NCBI GenBank assembly: GCA_902780405.1 | Contig: CACZFI010000003.1 | Span: 1-64,000 of the forward strand | Origin: an uncultured Lachnospiraceae bacterium | GTDB taxonomy: Bacteria > Bacillota > Clostridia > Lachnospirales > Lachnospiraceae | Length of the DNA stretch: 64,000 bases | Reading direction: 5' to 3' | Part shown: piece after piece, positions 7,492 to 17,050 of the stretch | How positions within the stretch are numbered: position 1 is the first letter of the stretch | Layout of the letters: each line of letters begins with the position of its first letter | Notes under the pieces: model-generated | Database searches by the model: none | What the model was told of the DNA's origin: nothing | What the model saw: only the letters and a program-made list of their open reading frames with translations | Position numbers and translations under genes: made by a program

Positions 7492-9810
7492 CTACGGAGC
7501 ATCCTCCTGCATGATATCAAAGAGTTCCTGCAGTCTGTCCGTCAGGGACGTATATCGTTTTTGTTCTTCGGCATTGTCGATCATCTGGTTGACCATGCCG
7601 ATATTGCCTACGATGACCACCATGCGCTTGGCGCGGGTGATGGCCGTATAGATCAGATTTCTGGTAAGGAGTCTCTTCGGTCCCGATACGAGCGGTATGA
7701 TCACCGCGGGATACTCGCTTCCCTGCGACTTGTGAATGGTCATGGCAAATGCATGCTCGAGCTCGTCAAGTGCCGCATAAGAATACACCGCCTCACGCTG
7801 ATCGTCGAACAGTACTGTCACTTCCTCATCATAATCGCTGATGTCGGTGATGGTACCCACGTCACCGTTAAATACGCCGACGCCCTCATCGATCACACGT
7901 CCTCTTCCGCTTGCAGCATAACCGTAAATCTTCCACTCCTGCTTGTAATTGTTCTTGATCTGCATCACCTTGTCGCCGACACGGAAGGTGACATCCTGGC
8001 GCTTCTTCTCCGCCTTGCCCTTCGCCGGCGGGTTCAAAAGCTCCTGCAGTCTGACATTCAGATTCTCCACGCCCGTGTCATATCTGCGCATCGGCGCAAG
8101 CACCTCGATATCCAGGGGCGAAACCCCAAGATACTTCGGCAGATTATCCGAAACAAGCACCCCGACTTCTTTCAGGACCTCGGCGGATCCGTTTCTCGGG
8201 ATAAAGAAGAAATCCTTGCTCTTGTTGTCGATGGTCAAATGCTCACCCTTGTTGATATGGTGTGCGTTAAAGACGATATCACTGCCTTCCTCCTGACGAT
8301 AGATCTTGTCTAAGGTCGTCACCGGGAAGCAGTCCGAGCAGATCACATCTTTTAATACATTGCCCGCGCCAACCGAAGGAAGCTGATTGATATCACCCAC
8401 CAGGATCAGTCGGGTGCCGTAAGCAACCGCCGAGAGCAGCGAGTAGAAAAGAAAGCTGTCCACCATAGACATCTCATCCACGATGATCGCATCACACTCC
8501 AGCGGATTATTCGAATTTCTTCCGAAGGAAAGGCCATCCTTTTCCTCGTCCGGGTTGCCGGAGAACTCAAGCAGGCGATGGATTGTCTCAGCCGGCCACC
8601 CGGTCTGCTCGGTCATACGCTTGGCCGCGCGTCCGGTAGGTGCACAGAGTTTGATCTCCATACCCTGTCCCACAAAGTACTTGATAATGGTATCTATGAT
8701 CGTCGTCTTGCCGGTACCGGGTCCGCCGGTGATCACGGCAACACCCGCCGTGATAGCGGATCTTACGGCCGTAAGCTGCTGTTCATCCAGGTCGATGCCT
8801 TCCTTCTTTTGAATCGCGGAAAGCGCGTCGCTTAGTTCCTTCTCCGGAATCTCGTACTTTAACTGAAGATCGATCAGCATGCGCGCCGAATTGAGCTCTG
8901 TATAGTAATTGGCTCCGTTATACACACGGTCCTCGCCGTCCGCCTGTTTTAAAACAACCTTGCCTTCCATCACAAGTTCAAGGAGTTGCTCACCGATCAC
9001 TTCCGTCTGCGCATCGTATACCGTGTCCATACTCGTGGCATCCGGATACTCCGCATAACCGTACTCGGCGGATACATCACCGCCGTGCAAAAGGTCCATC
9101 ACACGCTTGGTAAGCTGATTTTTCGGCAGATACATATGTCCTTCCGTCGTCGCACGCCCTAACGCATAGACGATGGCCGAACGCACGCGGAACTCGGAGT
9201 CCCGCTCCACGCCCATCTTCACGGCGATCTGATCCGCCATCTTGAAACCGATTCCGGTAATATCCTCCGCCATCTTGTAGGGATTGGTCTTCACCACGGT
9301 GTACACTTCGTCTCCGTAGGTGTTGTAGATCTTCATAGCAAGATTCACGGAAATGCCGTATCCTCCGAGGAAGATCGCCACATCCTGAAACTCCCGCTTC
9401 TCCATATAAGAAGCCGCGATCTTTCTGGCTTTCGCCTCGGAAATTCCGGAGATCTCCGCCAAACGTTCCGGTTCCTCCTCGATGATACGAAGTGTGTCAT
9501 TCTTGAATTTTTTGACGATTTTTTTTGCGAGAACTTCGCGGACGCCTTTGATGATACCGGATGCGAGATAACGCTCGATCCCTACCGTATCCTCAGGCAT
9601 CTTGATCTGATAAGATGTAAATTTGAACTGGATGTCGTACTGCGGGTGGTTCACATACTCGCCTTCCGCGATGATATAGAGTCCTTCACCCACACCGTAA
9701 AGATTGCCGACGAAAATTTCCTCTCCGTCGTCTCCTTCCACGCAAAAGACAGCGTAAGCGCTGTCTTCACTTTTGTATATGATTTTTTCGATATAGCCTT
9801 CGCGTGTCAT
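7492..9810 (-). CDS. recD2: ATP-dependent RecD-like DNA helicase RecD2
   Basis: The 772-residue superfamily 1B helicase moves 5' to 3' on single-stranded DNA and works in repair outside RecBCD. The N-terminal OB-like domain (1-90) and helix-hairpin-helix repeats (SGIIKGVREVLAKKIVKKF; SGISEAKARKIA) are RecD2 features. Helicase motifs are Walker A GGPGTGKTT (about 363), motif II VDEMSMVD, and motif V/VI MTIHKSQGSEYPAV with YTAITRAKR near the end. The start overlaps the flgJ stop codon by four bases (ATGA), so translation is probably coupled. Confidence 0.96.
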   Translation of the reverse strand: MTREGYIEKIIYKSEDSAYAVFCVEGDDGEEIFVGNLYGVGEGLYIIAEGEYVNHPQYDIQFKFTSYQIKMPEDTVGIERYLASGIIKGVREVLAKKIVKKFKNDTLRIIEEEPERLAEISGISEAKARKIAASYMEKREFQDVAIFLGGYGISVNLAMKIYNTYGDEVYTVVKTNPYKMAEDITGIGFKMADQIAVKMGVERDSEFRVRSAIVYALGRATTEGHMYLPKNQLTKRVMDLLHGGDVSAEYGYAEYPDATSMDTVYDAQTEVIGEQLLELVMEGKVVLKQADGEDRVYNGANYYTELNSARMLIDLQLKYEIPEKELSDALSAIQKKEGIDLDEQQLTAVRSAITAGVAVITGGPGTGKTTIIDTIIKYFVGQGMEIKLCAPTGRAAKRMTEQTGWPAETIHRLLEFSGNPDEEKDGLSFGRNSNNPLECDAIIVDEMSMVDSFLFYSLLSAVAYGTRLILVGDINQLPSVGAGNVLKDVICSDCFPVTTLDKIYRQEEGSDIVFNAHHINKGEHLTIDNKSKDFFFIPRNGSAEVLKEVGVLVSDNLPKYLGVSPLDIEVLAPMRRYDTGVENLNVRLQELLNPPAKGKAEKKRQDVTFRVGDKVMQIKNNYKQEWKIYGYAASGRGRVIDEGVGVFNGDVGTITDISDYDEEVTVLFDDQREAVYSYAALDELEHAFAMTIHKSQGSEYPAVIIPLVSGPKRLLTRNLIYTAITRAKRMVVIVGNIGMVNQMIDNAEEQKRYTSLTDRLQELFDIMQEDAP

Positions 9811-10226
9811 GCTTCATCGGGTTTCTGTGTGGCCGCTGCCGCAACCTCTGCTGCCTTCAGGTCCTCTATGCGGTTCACCTGCTCGGGTGTAAGGCCTTCG
9901 GCCTGGCGTTTCATGGATTCGTATAACTGCTGCGCAAGACCCACGCCGCCCTGATCGGTGGCGCGCTTGGCAAGTTCCTGGATACGCATATCGCCGAAGT
10001 AATTCTCATAATCGCTCTTTTCTTCGTCGGCACGCATCACAGTCTTGTCCATCTGCTTATAAACCTGTTCCAGCATATAAGCCTCAAACTCCTTGCAGGC
10101 CTCGAGCATCTTCTCGTCTTCCTCGGTGGAAACATTGCCGAGCTTGTTCTCGAGTCCCTTGGTGTTCTGAATTCCGTATGCGGTTTGAAAGTCGTCATTG
10201 CTGACGCCGGTAAAGGAAATTGCCAT
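9807..10226 (-). CDS. flgJ: Rod-binding protein, FlgJ N-terminal-like
   Basis: The start is placed at the ATG at 10226 because AAGGAG lies six bases before it; a longer open frame runs back through a non-coding palindrome. The 139-residue product has the FlgJ rod-scaffold domain (MLEACKEFEAYMLEQVYKQM, then IQELAKRATDQGGVGLAQQLYESM) and no C-terminal muramidase, as usual in Gram-positives. It helps assemble the flagellar rod. It sits directly after flgG and overlaps recD2 by four bases. Confidence 0.85.
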   Translation of the reverse strand: MAISFTGVSNDDFQTAYGIQNTKGLENKLGNVSTEEDEKMLEACKEFEAYMLEQVYKQMDKTVMRADEEKSDYENYFGDMRIQELAKRATDQGGVGLAQQLYESMKRQAEGLTPEQVNRIEDLKAAEVAAAATQKPDEA

Positions 10227-10314
10227 ATGTACTCCTTTTTCTAAGTGACGCGTCTCACCGGTATAGAACCCCTCGCAGGACGCTGAAAAATGCAAAAGCG
10301 GGAAAACGGATTTC

Positions 10315-10436
10315 GACACGCACCTCCTCTTCGCTTCGCTTCGAGTCGGTCGTGGCATTCGCCACATATCCTCACGAATACATAACTCGCATCAAGCAAG
10401 CTTTCTGCTCGTCATGTATTCGTGAGGATGCGTGTC
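10315..10436. repeat. Nested palindrome between flgG and flgJ
   Basis: Outer arms GACACGCA (10315-10322) and TGCGTGTC (10429-10436) enclose a small hairpin GTGGC-ATTC-GCCAC and a perfect 16-bp inverted repeat, ATCCTCACGAATACAT (10368-10383) with its complement at 10414-10429, around a 30-base loop. No coding signal. It lies inside the flagellar operon and would form a strong three-way RNA structure in the transcript. Confidence 0.75.
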
Positions 10437-10442
10437 TCATAT

Positions 10443-11273
<831 letters not shown>

Positions 11274-11291
11274 AAGCTAATACCTCCTACT

Positions 11292-12074
11292 CTATAAACG
11301 TCCGATTTCATTTGCCGCTTTTTCAAGCGCCTTATCAATCGTCTGAACCATCTTCTGGTTGGTCTCATAGGATCTCGAAATGGCGATCATATCTACCATC
11401 TCTGTAACCATGTTGACATTGGACATCTCCAGGTAACCCTGTGTCACGGTCGCTTCGGATGCGATGATCCGCGCGCCCTCTACCGGCTGGAACATATTCT
11501 CTCCGTAGCTGGAAAGTGCTTCGTAGCTCTCGAAGTCTACGATCTGAAGCCGGTCTACATAGGTGTTGCCTGCATAAATATTACCCTGTGTGTCGATGCC
11601 GACATCTACGACGTTGGCATTTGGTATCTGGATGCGGTTTCCGCCCTGTCCCAGCACAAAGTCTCCATCCTTTGTCACAAGAAAACCTTCCTTGGTTACG
11701 GTAAAGTCACCGTCACGTGTATATTTCGTAGAGGTGTTACCTGCCTTGTCCGTCGTGCTGATGGCAAAGAAGCCTCTTCCTGAGAGCGCGACGTTGTACT
11801 GATCGTCGGTCTGTCGAAAGTTGCCCTGTGACATATCGTAGAAGGTCTCACCGATCTTGACGCCCAGATTGACGCCGCCAATGCCCCACACCGTGTCTTC
11901 ACCGACCGTCACATCATTGATCTTCACCGCCAGTTGGCGATCAAAGGACTGTGATGTGGCATCGATTTTCTTAAATCCGGTGGTATCGGCATTCGCCATG
12001 TTGTTGGTGAGCACATCCATACGACGCTCTTCGTTGCGAAGTCCCGTCCAGGCTGTGTAAAGTCCTCTTACCAT
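11292..12074 (-). CDS. flgF: Flagellar basal-body rod protein FlgF/FlhO type
   Basis: The start is set at the ATG at 12074 (MVRGLYTAWTGLRNEERRMD) because GGAG lies upstream and the family begins there; the longer frame runs into repeat copy D. The 260-residue product has the rod/hook N-terminal motif LTNNMANADTTGFKK and the C-terminal motif VNMVTEMVDMIAISRSYETNQK. It is a structural part of the proximal rod or of an FlhO-type rod. Its closest functional partner is the adjacent flgG. Confidence 0.9.
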   Translation of the reverse strand: MVRGLYTAWTGLRNEERRMDVLTNNMANADTTGFKKIDATSQSFDRQLAVKINDVTVGEDTVWGIGGVNLGVKIGETFYDMSQGNFRQTDDQYNVALSGRGFFAISTTDKAGNTSTKYTRDGDFTVTKEGFLVTKDGDFVLGQGGNRIQIPNANVVDVGIDTQGNIYAGNTYVDRLQIVDFESYEALSSYGENMFQPVEGARIIASEATVTQGYLEMSNVNMVTEMVDMIAISRSYETNQKMVQTIDKALEKAANEIGRL

Positions 12075-12090
12075 CCCATAACTCCTTTTT

Positions 12091-12181
12091 CTGCCCTGCC
12101 CGAAGCCCGTCGCGGATTGGCCTCGATTTGCTTGCAAATCGAAGGCTAGCCACCCGGCGATGAGGGCTTTGAGCGATTTCA
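12091..12181 (-). repeat. Dispersed structured repeat, copy D (truncated long form)
   Basis: The 91-bp copy matches A, C and E but stops just before hairpin 1. It keeps the CGATTTGC/GCAAATCG arm and the GCGACGGGCT end. It lies between the mbl stop codon and the flgF start, 16 bases ahead of flgF. Confidence 0.85.
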
Positions 12182-12188
12182 GCTCGCT

Positions 12189-13181
12189 TTATTGTGTTTT
12201 CTCGTTCAGGAACTCGATATACTTTCCGGTACCGATGGCAACTGCGGTGAGCGGTTCCTCCGCACGCATCGTCGTGATACCGGTATTCTCTTCGATCAGA
12301 TCCTCTAAACCGTGGAGCAATGCGCCTCCTCCGGTAAGGACGATACCTCGATCCGCAATATCCGCCGCAAGCTCGGGCGGTGTGCGCTCAAGTACCGCAT
12401 GGATCGTATCAACGATCTGTGATGTCACCTCGCGAAGCGCCTCCTCCGTCTCATCGGAAGAGATGGCTACAGTCTTCGGAAGACCGGTGACTAAGTTTCT
12501 GCCTCGGATATCCATGGTCAGATTCTCGGGACGCTTATAGCAGGTTCCGATGTTGATCTTGATCTCCTCTGCGGTCCGCTCTCCTACAAGGAGATTGTGA
12601 CGCTTCCTCATAAATTTGATGATCGCATCGTCGAAGTCATCTCCCGCCACCTTGATGGAGGAGGACATTACGACACCGTTTAATGAGATCACTGCCACAT
12701 CGGTGGTACCTCCGCCGATGTCTACGATCATATTGCCGCAGGGTCTGGAGATGTCGATGCCCGCACCGATGGCTGCCGCAACCGGCTCCTCGATGACATA
12801 TACATCTCTTGCTCCCGCCTGATAAGTTGCATCTTCCACCGCACGCTTTTCAACCTCGGTGGCGCCGGAGGGAACACAAACGCTGATTCTGGGGCGTCTG
12901 CCGAAAAATGTCTTGCCGACCGCCTTCTGAATAAAGTACTTCAGCATCTTTTCCGTGATCCTGTAATCAGAGATCACGCCCTGTCTTAAAGGTCTTACCG
13001 CTATAATGTTGCCGGGGGTTCTGCCGAGCATCTGTCTGGCTTCCTCCCCGATTGCTTTGATCTGATTTGTATCTTTGTCATATGCAACAACGGACGGCTC
13101 GCGCAAAACGACACCCTTTCCGTTCACATATACCAGGACACTGGCTGTTCCCAAGTCGATACCGATATCCGAACTGGCCAT
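12189..13181 (-). CDS. mbl: Rod-shape actin MreB/Mbl
   Basis: The 330-residue actin-like ATPase forms membrane filaments that guide peptidoglycan synthesis along the cell. Actin-fold motifs are DIGIDLGTASVLVYV (phosphate 1), IVDIGGGTTDVAVISL (phosphate 2), VLTGGGALL (adenosine) and the connecting VIEEPVAAAIGAGI. It is not followed by mreC/mreD; instead flgF and flgG follow, as with Bacillus mbl, so Mbl is the better name than MreB. It indicates a rod-shaped cell. Confidence 0.93.
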   Translation of the reverse strand: MASSDIGIDLGTASVLVYVNGKGVVLREPSVVAYDKDTNQIKAIGEEARQMLGRTPGNIIAVRPLRQGVISDYRITEKMLKYFIQKAVGKTFFGRRPRISVCVPSGATEVEKRAVEDATYQAGARDVYVIEEPVAAAIGAGIDISRPCGNMIVDIGGGTTDVAVISLNGVVMSSSIKVAGDDFDDAIIKFMRKRHNLLVGERTAEEIKINIGTCYKRPENLTMDIRGRNLVTGLPKTVAISSDETEEALREVTSQIVDTIHAVLERTPPELAADIADRGIVLTGGGALLHGLEDLIEENTGITTMRAEEPLTAVAIGTGKYIEFLNEKTQ

Positions 13182-13219
13182 GTCAAGCTCCTTTCACTAT
13201 CTAATATATCGTCAAATTT

Positions 13220-15001
13220 CTATAATTCCTTAGCTTTTCGCATGATAATCATGGATGCGGGTTCACCGTGCAGCCACTCCATGCGGATTTCCGTGATATC
13301 CATAATACTGTCCAACTGCTGGATGTAACTGCGCCAGTTGCTGACACGCTCTTTTGTGATAAACGGCTTTCGCATACCGTCGATATCATCGAAGCGGTCA
13401 TGCAGGTCCGTGATCAGCCGACGGCTGTCATTGCCCTTGAAGTCAAAGCCCAGCATTTCATCCATGCTCGTGTTCGAGAAGAGCACCTTGCCCGAGTGCA
13501 GCTCGCGCACAAAGATGCCGGCATGGAAGCTGTTGAAGGTCTCCAGCAGATGCTTGTTCACCTTGCGCATATTGGAATCACCTTCGGTGGACTCGATCAT
13601 ATTCTGGAAAATGTAGGTCATACTCTGGGTGAATCGAACTTCCTCACGGGTCCAGGTTCTGTCTGCATTCTCCTCCACGTAGAATACCAGGCCGTGGAGT
13701 TCCTTCTCGATGTAGATCGGGAAGACCATCACGCAGTTGAAGTTGTACTTCATCAGCGTAAGTTTGTACTGCTCCGTCATATTGGTCTTGTCGGCGATGA
13801 TGCGTCCCCCGCCGTCATTAAGCATACCCACAACGTTGTGCAGGCGCTCGGGCAGAATCTCACGAAGCTCTTCGTGCGGTTCCTCACCCATCTTGTCATA
13901 GTAGGCAAAAAGCGAGAATTCTCTCGGCTTGTTGGGCTTCTTGGTAAAGAGGAAAATCTTGTCCACATCGAGGTGCACGCCGATATCATGCATCGTCTCC
14001 TCGATCACCTGTCCCAAATTCTCCTGAGAACGGCTTCCGATCTTGGAAAGGGCTTCGTTTGCGATGTTCTGTCTTGCAAGCTCTGCGCGAAGCTTCTTGC
14101 CGGCGCCGCGGGCTTTCGCAGCCTCAATTTCCATTGCGTAACCGCGATACAAAAAGTCGGACATCACGGTTGCGATATCCCAGTGTGTCGTGTAGATATC
14201 CTCAAGTTTTTCGGTTTCTTCCGTCGTATAAGAACCGAGGACCCAGAGCGCACGCAGCTTGTTGCCGAGCAAAATTGGCGCCACGGCAAATCTTCCGACA
14301 CCGCCCTCGGGACGGTTCAAAAGCTGGGGTTCCGGATCGATCTCCATCTTCTTCCAGATGCCTCTGTAAAAGTCCTTGTTCACGGGATTCTGGAAGAAAT
14401 CATAGAAGTCTCCCATGTTCACATCCGGTCCCGTCGGCGGGAAGATGTTCTTGCCCTCCGCATCGATGACCGTGGAATAGAGTCCCGAAAGCTTGCCGTA
14501 GCTTCCGAGAATCACCTGCACACGCTCACTCTCGGCTATATAATCTCCCACTTTGAGATCTGCGGGAATCGCAAGTTCGGTCTGCTGTTTGGAAGTTATA
14601 TGCTGCGTTGCGGAAACCTCCGGCTTATCCGCAACTCTTCTCATGTAGAACTCCGTAGCGATCTCATCGTTCTCTCTTCTGTCAATGGAGACCTCGCTTT
14701 TGATAGAGTAAAGTGTGCCGTCATCTCCGACTAATCGGAACTTGTGCGAGTAATCCGTCACACCGGACTCGATGGCCTCGGAGAGAATCGCACGTATCTT
14801 CTCGCGGTCAGCGGGATGCACATAATCAATCGTCATCTTCAGACCCCTGTTCAGCATCTCGGCATTGATACCGAGGATCCCTGCATTCGGTGAAACGTAT
14901 TCAAGCCGGCTGTTGCTCGTCTTCACGTCTCTGACAATGACGATAACGACATAACCGGATTTTTCAAGCGCTTTTTTCAGGTAAATGTTCTCAACTGCCA
15001 T
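13220..15001 (-). CDS. PAS/GAF multi-sensor protein without recognisable output domain
   Basis: A soluble 593-residue protein. Residues 10-120 form a PAS domain with a PAC tail (RLEYVSPNAGILG ... VHPADREKIR ... DGTLYSIKSEV). Residues 145-300 resemble a ligand-binding PocR/GAF-like domain (GSYGKLSGLYSTVIDAEGKN, VAPILLGNKLRALWVLGSYT). A helical linker precedes a second GAF domain (about 325-480) and a last PAS-like domain (about 495-590, FHAGIFVRELHSGKVLFSNT). No GGDEF, EAL, HD-GYP, kinase or DNA-binding part is present, though such sensors usually precede one. It lies upstream of mbl on the same strand. Partner unknown. Confidence 0.75.
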   Translation of the reverse strand: MAVENIYLKKALEKSGYVVIVIVRDVKTSNSRLEYVSPNAGILGINAEMLNRGLKMTIDYVHPADREKIRAILSEAIESGVTDYSHKFRLVGDDGTLYSIKSEVSIDRRENDEIATEFYMRRVADKPEVSATQHITSKQQTELAIPADLKVGDYIAESERVQVILGSYGKLSGLYSTVIDAEGKNIFPPTGPDVNMGDFYDFFQNPVNKDFYRGIWKKMEIDPEPQLLNRPEGGVGRFAVAPILLGNKLRALWVLGSYTTEETEKLEDIYTTHWDIATVMSDFLYRGYAMEIEAAKARGAGKKLRAELARQNIANEALSKIGSRSQENLGQVIEETMHDIGVHLDVDKIFLFTKKPNKPREFSLFAYYDKMGEEPHEELREILPERLHNVVGMLNDGGGRIIADKTNMTEQYKLTLMKYNFNCVMVFPIYIEKELHGLVFYVEENADRTWTREEVRFTQSMTYIFQNMIESTEGDSNMRKVNKHLLETFNSFHAGIFVRELHSGKVLFSNTSMDEMLGFDFKGNDSRRLITDLHDRFDDIDGMRKPFITKERVSNWRSYIQQLDSIMDITEIRMEWLHGEPASMIIMRKAKEL

Positions 15002-15037
15002 ATAGAGCCTGCCTTCCCTTCGTCAGAATAAGTAAAA

Positions 15038-15060
15038 AGAGCCGCCTTTCGGGCAGCTCT
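15038..15060 (-). terminator. Terminator after the DivIVA-like gene
   Basis: Minus strand: AGAGCTGCC-CGAAA-GGCGGCTCT followed by TTTTTA, eight bases after the stop codon at 15068. Confidence 0.8.
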
Positions 15061-15067
15061 CTCTCGA

Positions 15068-15925
15068 CTAGTTACTATCCAGATTCGGGAAAGCCTGATC
15101 AGAAATGGTTCTGGCTTCTCCCACTGCCCCAACTACCTTATCCAGTGCTTCGTATAATTCCGCAAGGTATCCGCTTACGCTGGTGCACTCTCTCTTGACG
15201 GACATCCTGGTGTTGTAAGCCTCTGCTCTTGCTTCCTGTCTCATCTGATCACACTCGATCTGACAGCTGGCCTTCTGTGCCTCACAGTCCGCCTTGGTGG
15301 TTGCCGAAAGCTCTGCACACGCATTCTCCGTCTCAAGTCGAAGCGCATCGGTTTCCTCTTTGGCGCTTCTGCGAAGATTGTCGCAATTCGCATAAGTGGT
15401 TTCCTTGAGTTCCTGACAGGAATTCTCGGTCTCTACGGTAAGTCGGTCGCAGGCTTCCTTGGTCTCCTGTGACATGCGTTCGCAGTTCATCTGCGTTTCG
15501 GAAGAAAGCTGCTCGCACTCGGTCTCGGTGCGTGCGCGAAGCTCTGCGCAATTCTCCTCCGTCTGCTTCATCAGCGCATCGGCGCTCTCTCTTGCCTCGA
15601 GCAGCGTACGGGAGATGGACTCGTATCTGGAAGCCGACTCCTCATCGCGGTTCCTGTAGGTGGCAAGTTCGTCACGAAGCTGTGTTACCTCGAGCTGAAG
15701 GTCATCATTCACCTTCTTTAAATTGTCGATGGTGCTTGATGACTCGTTTAAGTTCACTTCGCGCATGGTGTGGAGGTTCTTCACTGTCTCGGACAGCTTT
15801 AAGACGTTCGCCTTAAGCTCGGACACCTCTTTCTCATGCTCCTCTTTAATCTGGTCTATATATGACTCTACGGCAGCCTTGTCGTATCCGCCGAATTTCG
15901 CTGTTTTCAGTTGTGTTTCCAACAT
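15068..15925 (-). CDS. DivIVA-like coiled-coil protein with Cys every 11 residues
   Basis: A 285-residue cytoplasmic protein, nearly all coiled coil. The N-terminus KFGGYDKAAVESYIDQI resembles the DivIVA/GpsB membrane-targeting start (GY-D-x-x-x-V-x-x-[FY]). Residues 30-110 have ordinary heptads. From 115 to about 236 the sequence follows an exact 11-residue repeat, C-x-x-[LM]-x-x-x-T-x-x-x, with Cys at 126, 137, 148, 159, 170, 181, 203, 214 and 225; position 192 is Thr, and Cys221 is out of register. Such hendecads form nearly straight coiled coils, which would place all cysteines on one face. Promoter TGTGCTATAAT lies upstream and a terminator directly behind. Function unknown; a polar or septal scaffold is inferred. 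Confidence 0.7.
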   Translation of the reverse strand: MLETQLKTAKFGGYDKAAVESYIDQIKEEHEKEVSELKANVLKLSETVKNLHTMREVNLNESSSTIDNLKKVNDDLQLEVTQLRDELATYRNRDEESASRYESISRTLLEARESADALMKQTEENCAELRARTETECEQLSSETQMNCERMSQETKEACDRLTVETENSCQELKETTYANCDNLRRSAKEETDALRLETENACAELSATTKADCEAQKASCQIECDQMRQEARAEAYNTRMSVKRECTSVSGYLAELYEALDKVVGAVGEARTISDQAFPNLDSN

Positions 15926-16042
15926 CTTCGATTTCTCCTTTCAAACACAAATGCGACCATTCGGTCAATCCATGATATTATAGCACAATCGTACATGGAA
16001 TGCACTTCTTTTTTTGGTGTCGCATTTCCTATAAACATGTGT

Positions 16043-16048
16043 TATAAT
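16043..16048 (+). promoter_or_regulatory. -10 element (TGTTATAAT) for the lipoprotein gene
   Basis: A TATAAT box with the TGn extension, 30 bases before the start codon. No good -35 box is visible at the usual distance. Confidence 0.55.
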
Positions 16049-16077
16049 GTGTCGGAAAAACGTGAAAGGAATTTACC

Positions 16078-16806
16078 ATGAACGCAAAGACCAAAAAGCT
16101 TTTGATTTATATTTCTTTGCTGGTAACCTTCTGTACGCTCCTGACCGGTTGTACACCAAAGGTTGAGAAGCGCTACCAGCAGTACGTGAAGGCCTTGATC
16201 TCCTTAAACTACCTCGGTGTCAGCGAGGATTACCTTGCTGCCACGGGATCAAGCGAGGCGGATGCACAGGCCCTCTACGAGAAAAACATCGATTATCTGA
16301 CCGACAACCTGCTTGCTTATTATCAGGTGCGCGTCGACAACGCCCCCGAGATCAGAGAGCAGTACCGTGAGCTTGCAAAGCACATCTACAGCAAGATCAA
16401 CTTCAGTGTATCCAAGGCGTACAAATACGGCAGTGTCTACCTGGTGGACATCACCATCTACCCCATCGATCTGTTCAACCAGACAGCCCCCGAGGTAAGC
16501 GCCTACATCGAGAAATTCAACGAGGACGTTGCGAACGGTGTCTACAACGATTACGATATCGCACAGTATGAGACAGCATTTTCCACCGGTCTTCTCGACA
16601 TCCTGAACAAGGGATGCGACCAGATGACTTACGCTGATCCCATCCAGCTGACAGCAGAGATCGTGGAAGAAGGCAAAACCTACTATCTGACCGAGCGCGA
16701 TCTTTTGGACATCGATGCCTGCATGTTCTCCACCGTCATCACACAGACGGAAGACAGCGGTACCGATTCAACCGATTCAACCGATTCAACCGAAGAAGGC
16801 GAGTAA
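16078..16806 (+). CDS. Lipoprotein of unknown function
   Basis: A 242-residue exported lipoprotein. The signal peptide has KTKKLL then a hydrophobic core and the lipobox LLTGC, so the mature protein starts at Cys25 and is tethered to the outer face of the membrane. Residues 30-225 are mixed helices and strands without a motif I recognise (YQQYVKALISLNYLGVSEDY, YGSVYLVDITIYPIDLF). The C-terminus is TDSTDSTDSTEEGE, encoded by three tandem 9-bp repeats (accgattca). The transmembrane kinase at 52954 ends in the same STEEGE, with different codons. It stands alone between a promoter and a terminator. Confidence 0.75.
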   Translation: MNAKTKKLLIYISLLVTFCTLLTGCTPKVEKRYQQYVKALISLNYLGVSEDYLAATGSSEADAQALYEKNIDYLTDNLLAYYQVRVDNAPEIREQYRELAKHIYSKINFSVSKAYKYGSVYLVDITIYPIDLFNQTAPEVSAYIEKFNEDVANGVYNDYDIAQYETAFSTGLLDILNKGCDQMTYADPIQLTAEIVEEGKTYYLTERDLLDIDACMFSTVITQTEDSGTDSTDSTDSTEEGE

Positions 16807-16816
16807 GCAATCAAAA

Positions 16817-16843
16817 AGGAGAGCAAATTGCTCTCCTATTTTT
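16817..16843 (+). terminator. Terminator after the lipoprotein gene
   Basis: AGGAGAGCAA and TTGCTCTCCT form a nearly loop-free palindrome followed by ATTTTT, ten bases after the stop codon. On the other strand an A-run (AAAAAGG) makes it bidirectional, so it can also end the tRNA transcript. Confidence 0.8.
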
Positions 16844-16848
16844 GTGCA

Positions 16849-16919
16849 AGCAGGATACGGGAGTCGAACCCGCCTCCTCAGCTTGGGAAGCTGATATACT
16901 ACCGATGTACGAATCCTGC
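16849..16919 (-). tRNA. tRNA-Gly, anticodon CCC
   Basis: A full cloverleaf on the minus strand: acceptor GCAGGAT/ATCCTGC, anticodon stem TCAGC/GCTGA around loop TTCCCAA (anticodon CCC, decoding GGG), T arm GCGGG/CCCGT with loop TTCGACT, and discriminator T as usual for bacterial tRNA-Gly. CCA is not encoded. A repeat copy touches the 5' end without a gap. Confidence 0.93.
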
Positions 16920-17050
16920 ATCTGCCCTGCCCGAAGGGCAGGGAGCCCGTCGCGGATTGGCCTCGATTTGCTTGCAAATCGAAGGCTAGCCACCCGGCGA
17001 TGAGGGCTTTGAGCGACTTCAGAACTTCTCCGCAGGAGAAGTTTCCGTAT
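16920..17050 (-). repeat. Dispersed structured repeat, copy E (complete form)
   Basis: The fullest copy: hairpin 1, core, inserted arm and complete hairpin 2 (CCCTGCCC-TTC-GGGCAGGG on the minus strand). It abuts the tRNA 5' end, so it would be part of the tRNA precursor if that is transcribed from further right. Confidence 0.85.

Noticed and set aside
7099..8313. Long plus-strand open frame of 404 codons opposite comFC and recD2
   Set aside because: It is antisense to two strongly conserved genes, has no domain pattern, and reflects their codon bias.
13268..14734. Long plus-strand open frame of 488 codons opposite the PAS/GAF gene
   Set aside because: Antisense to a recognisable multi-domain protein, with biased His/Val-rich composition and no ribosome site.
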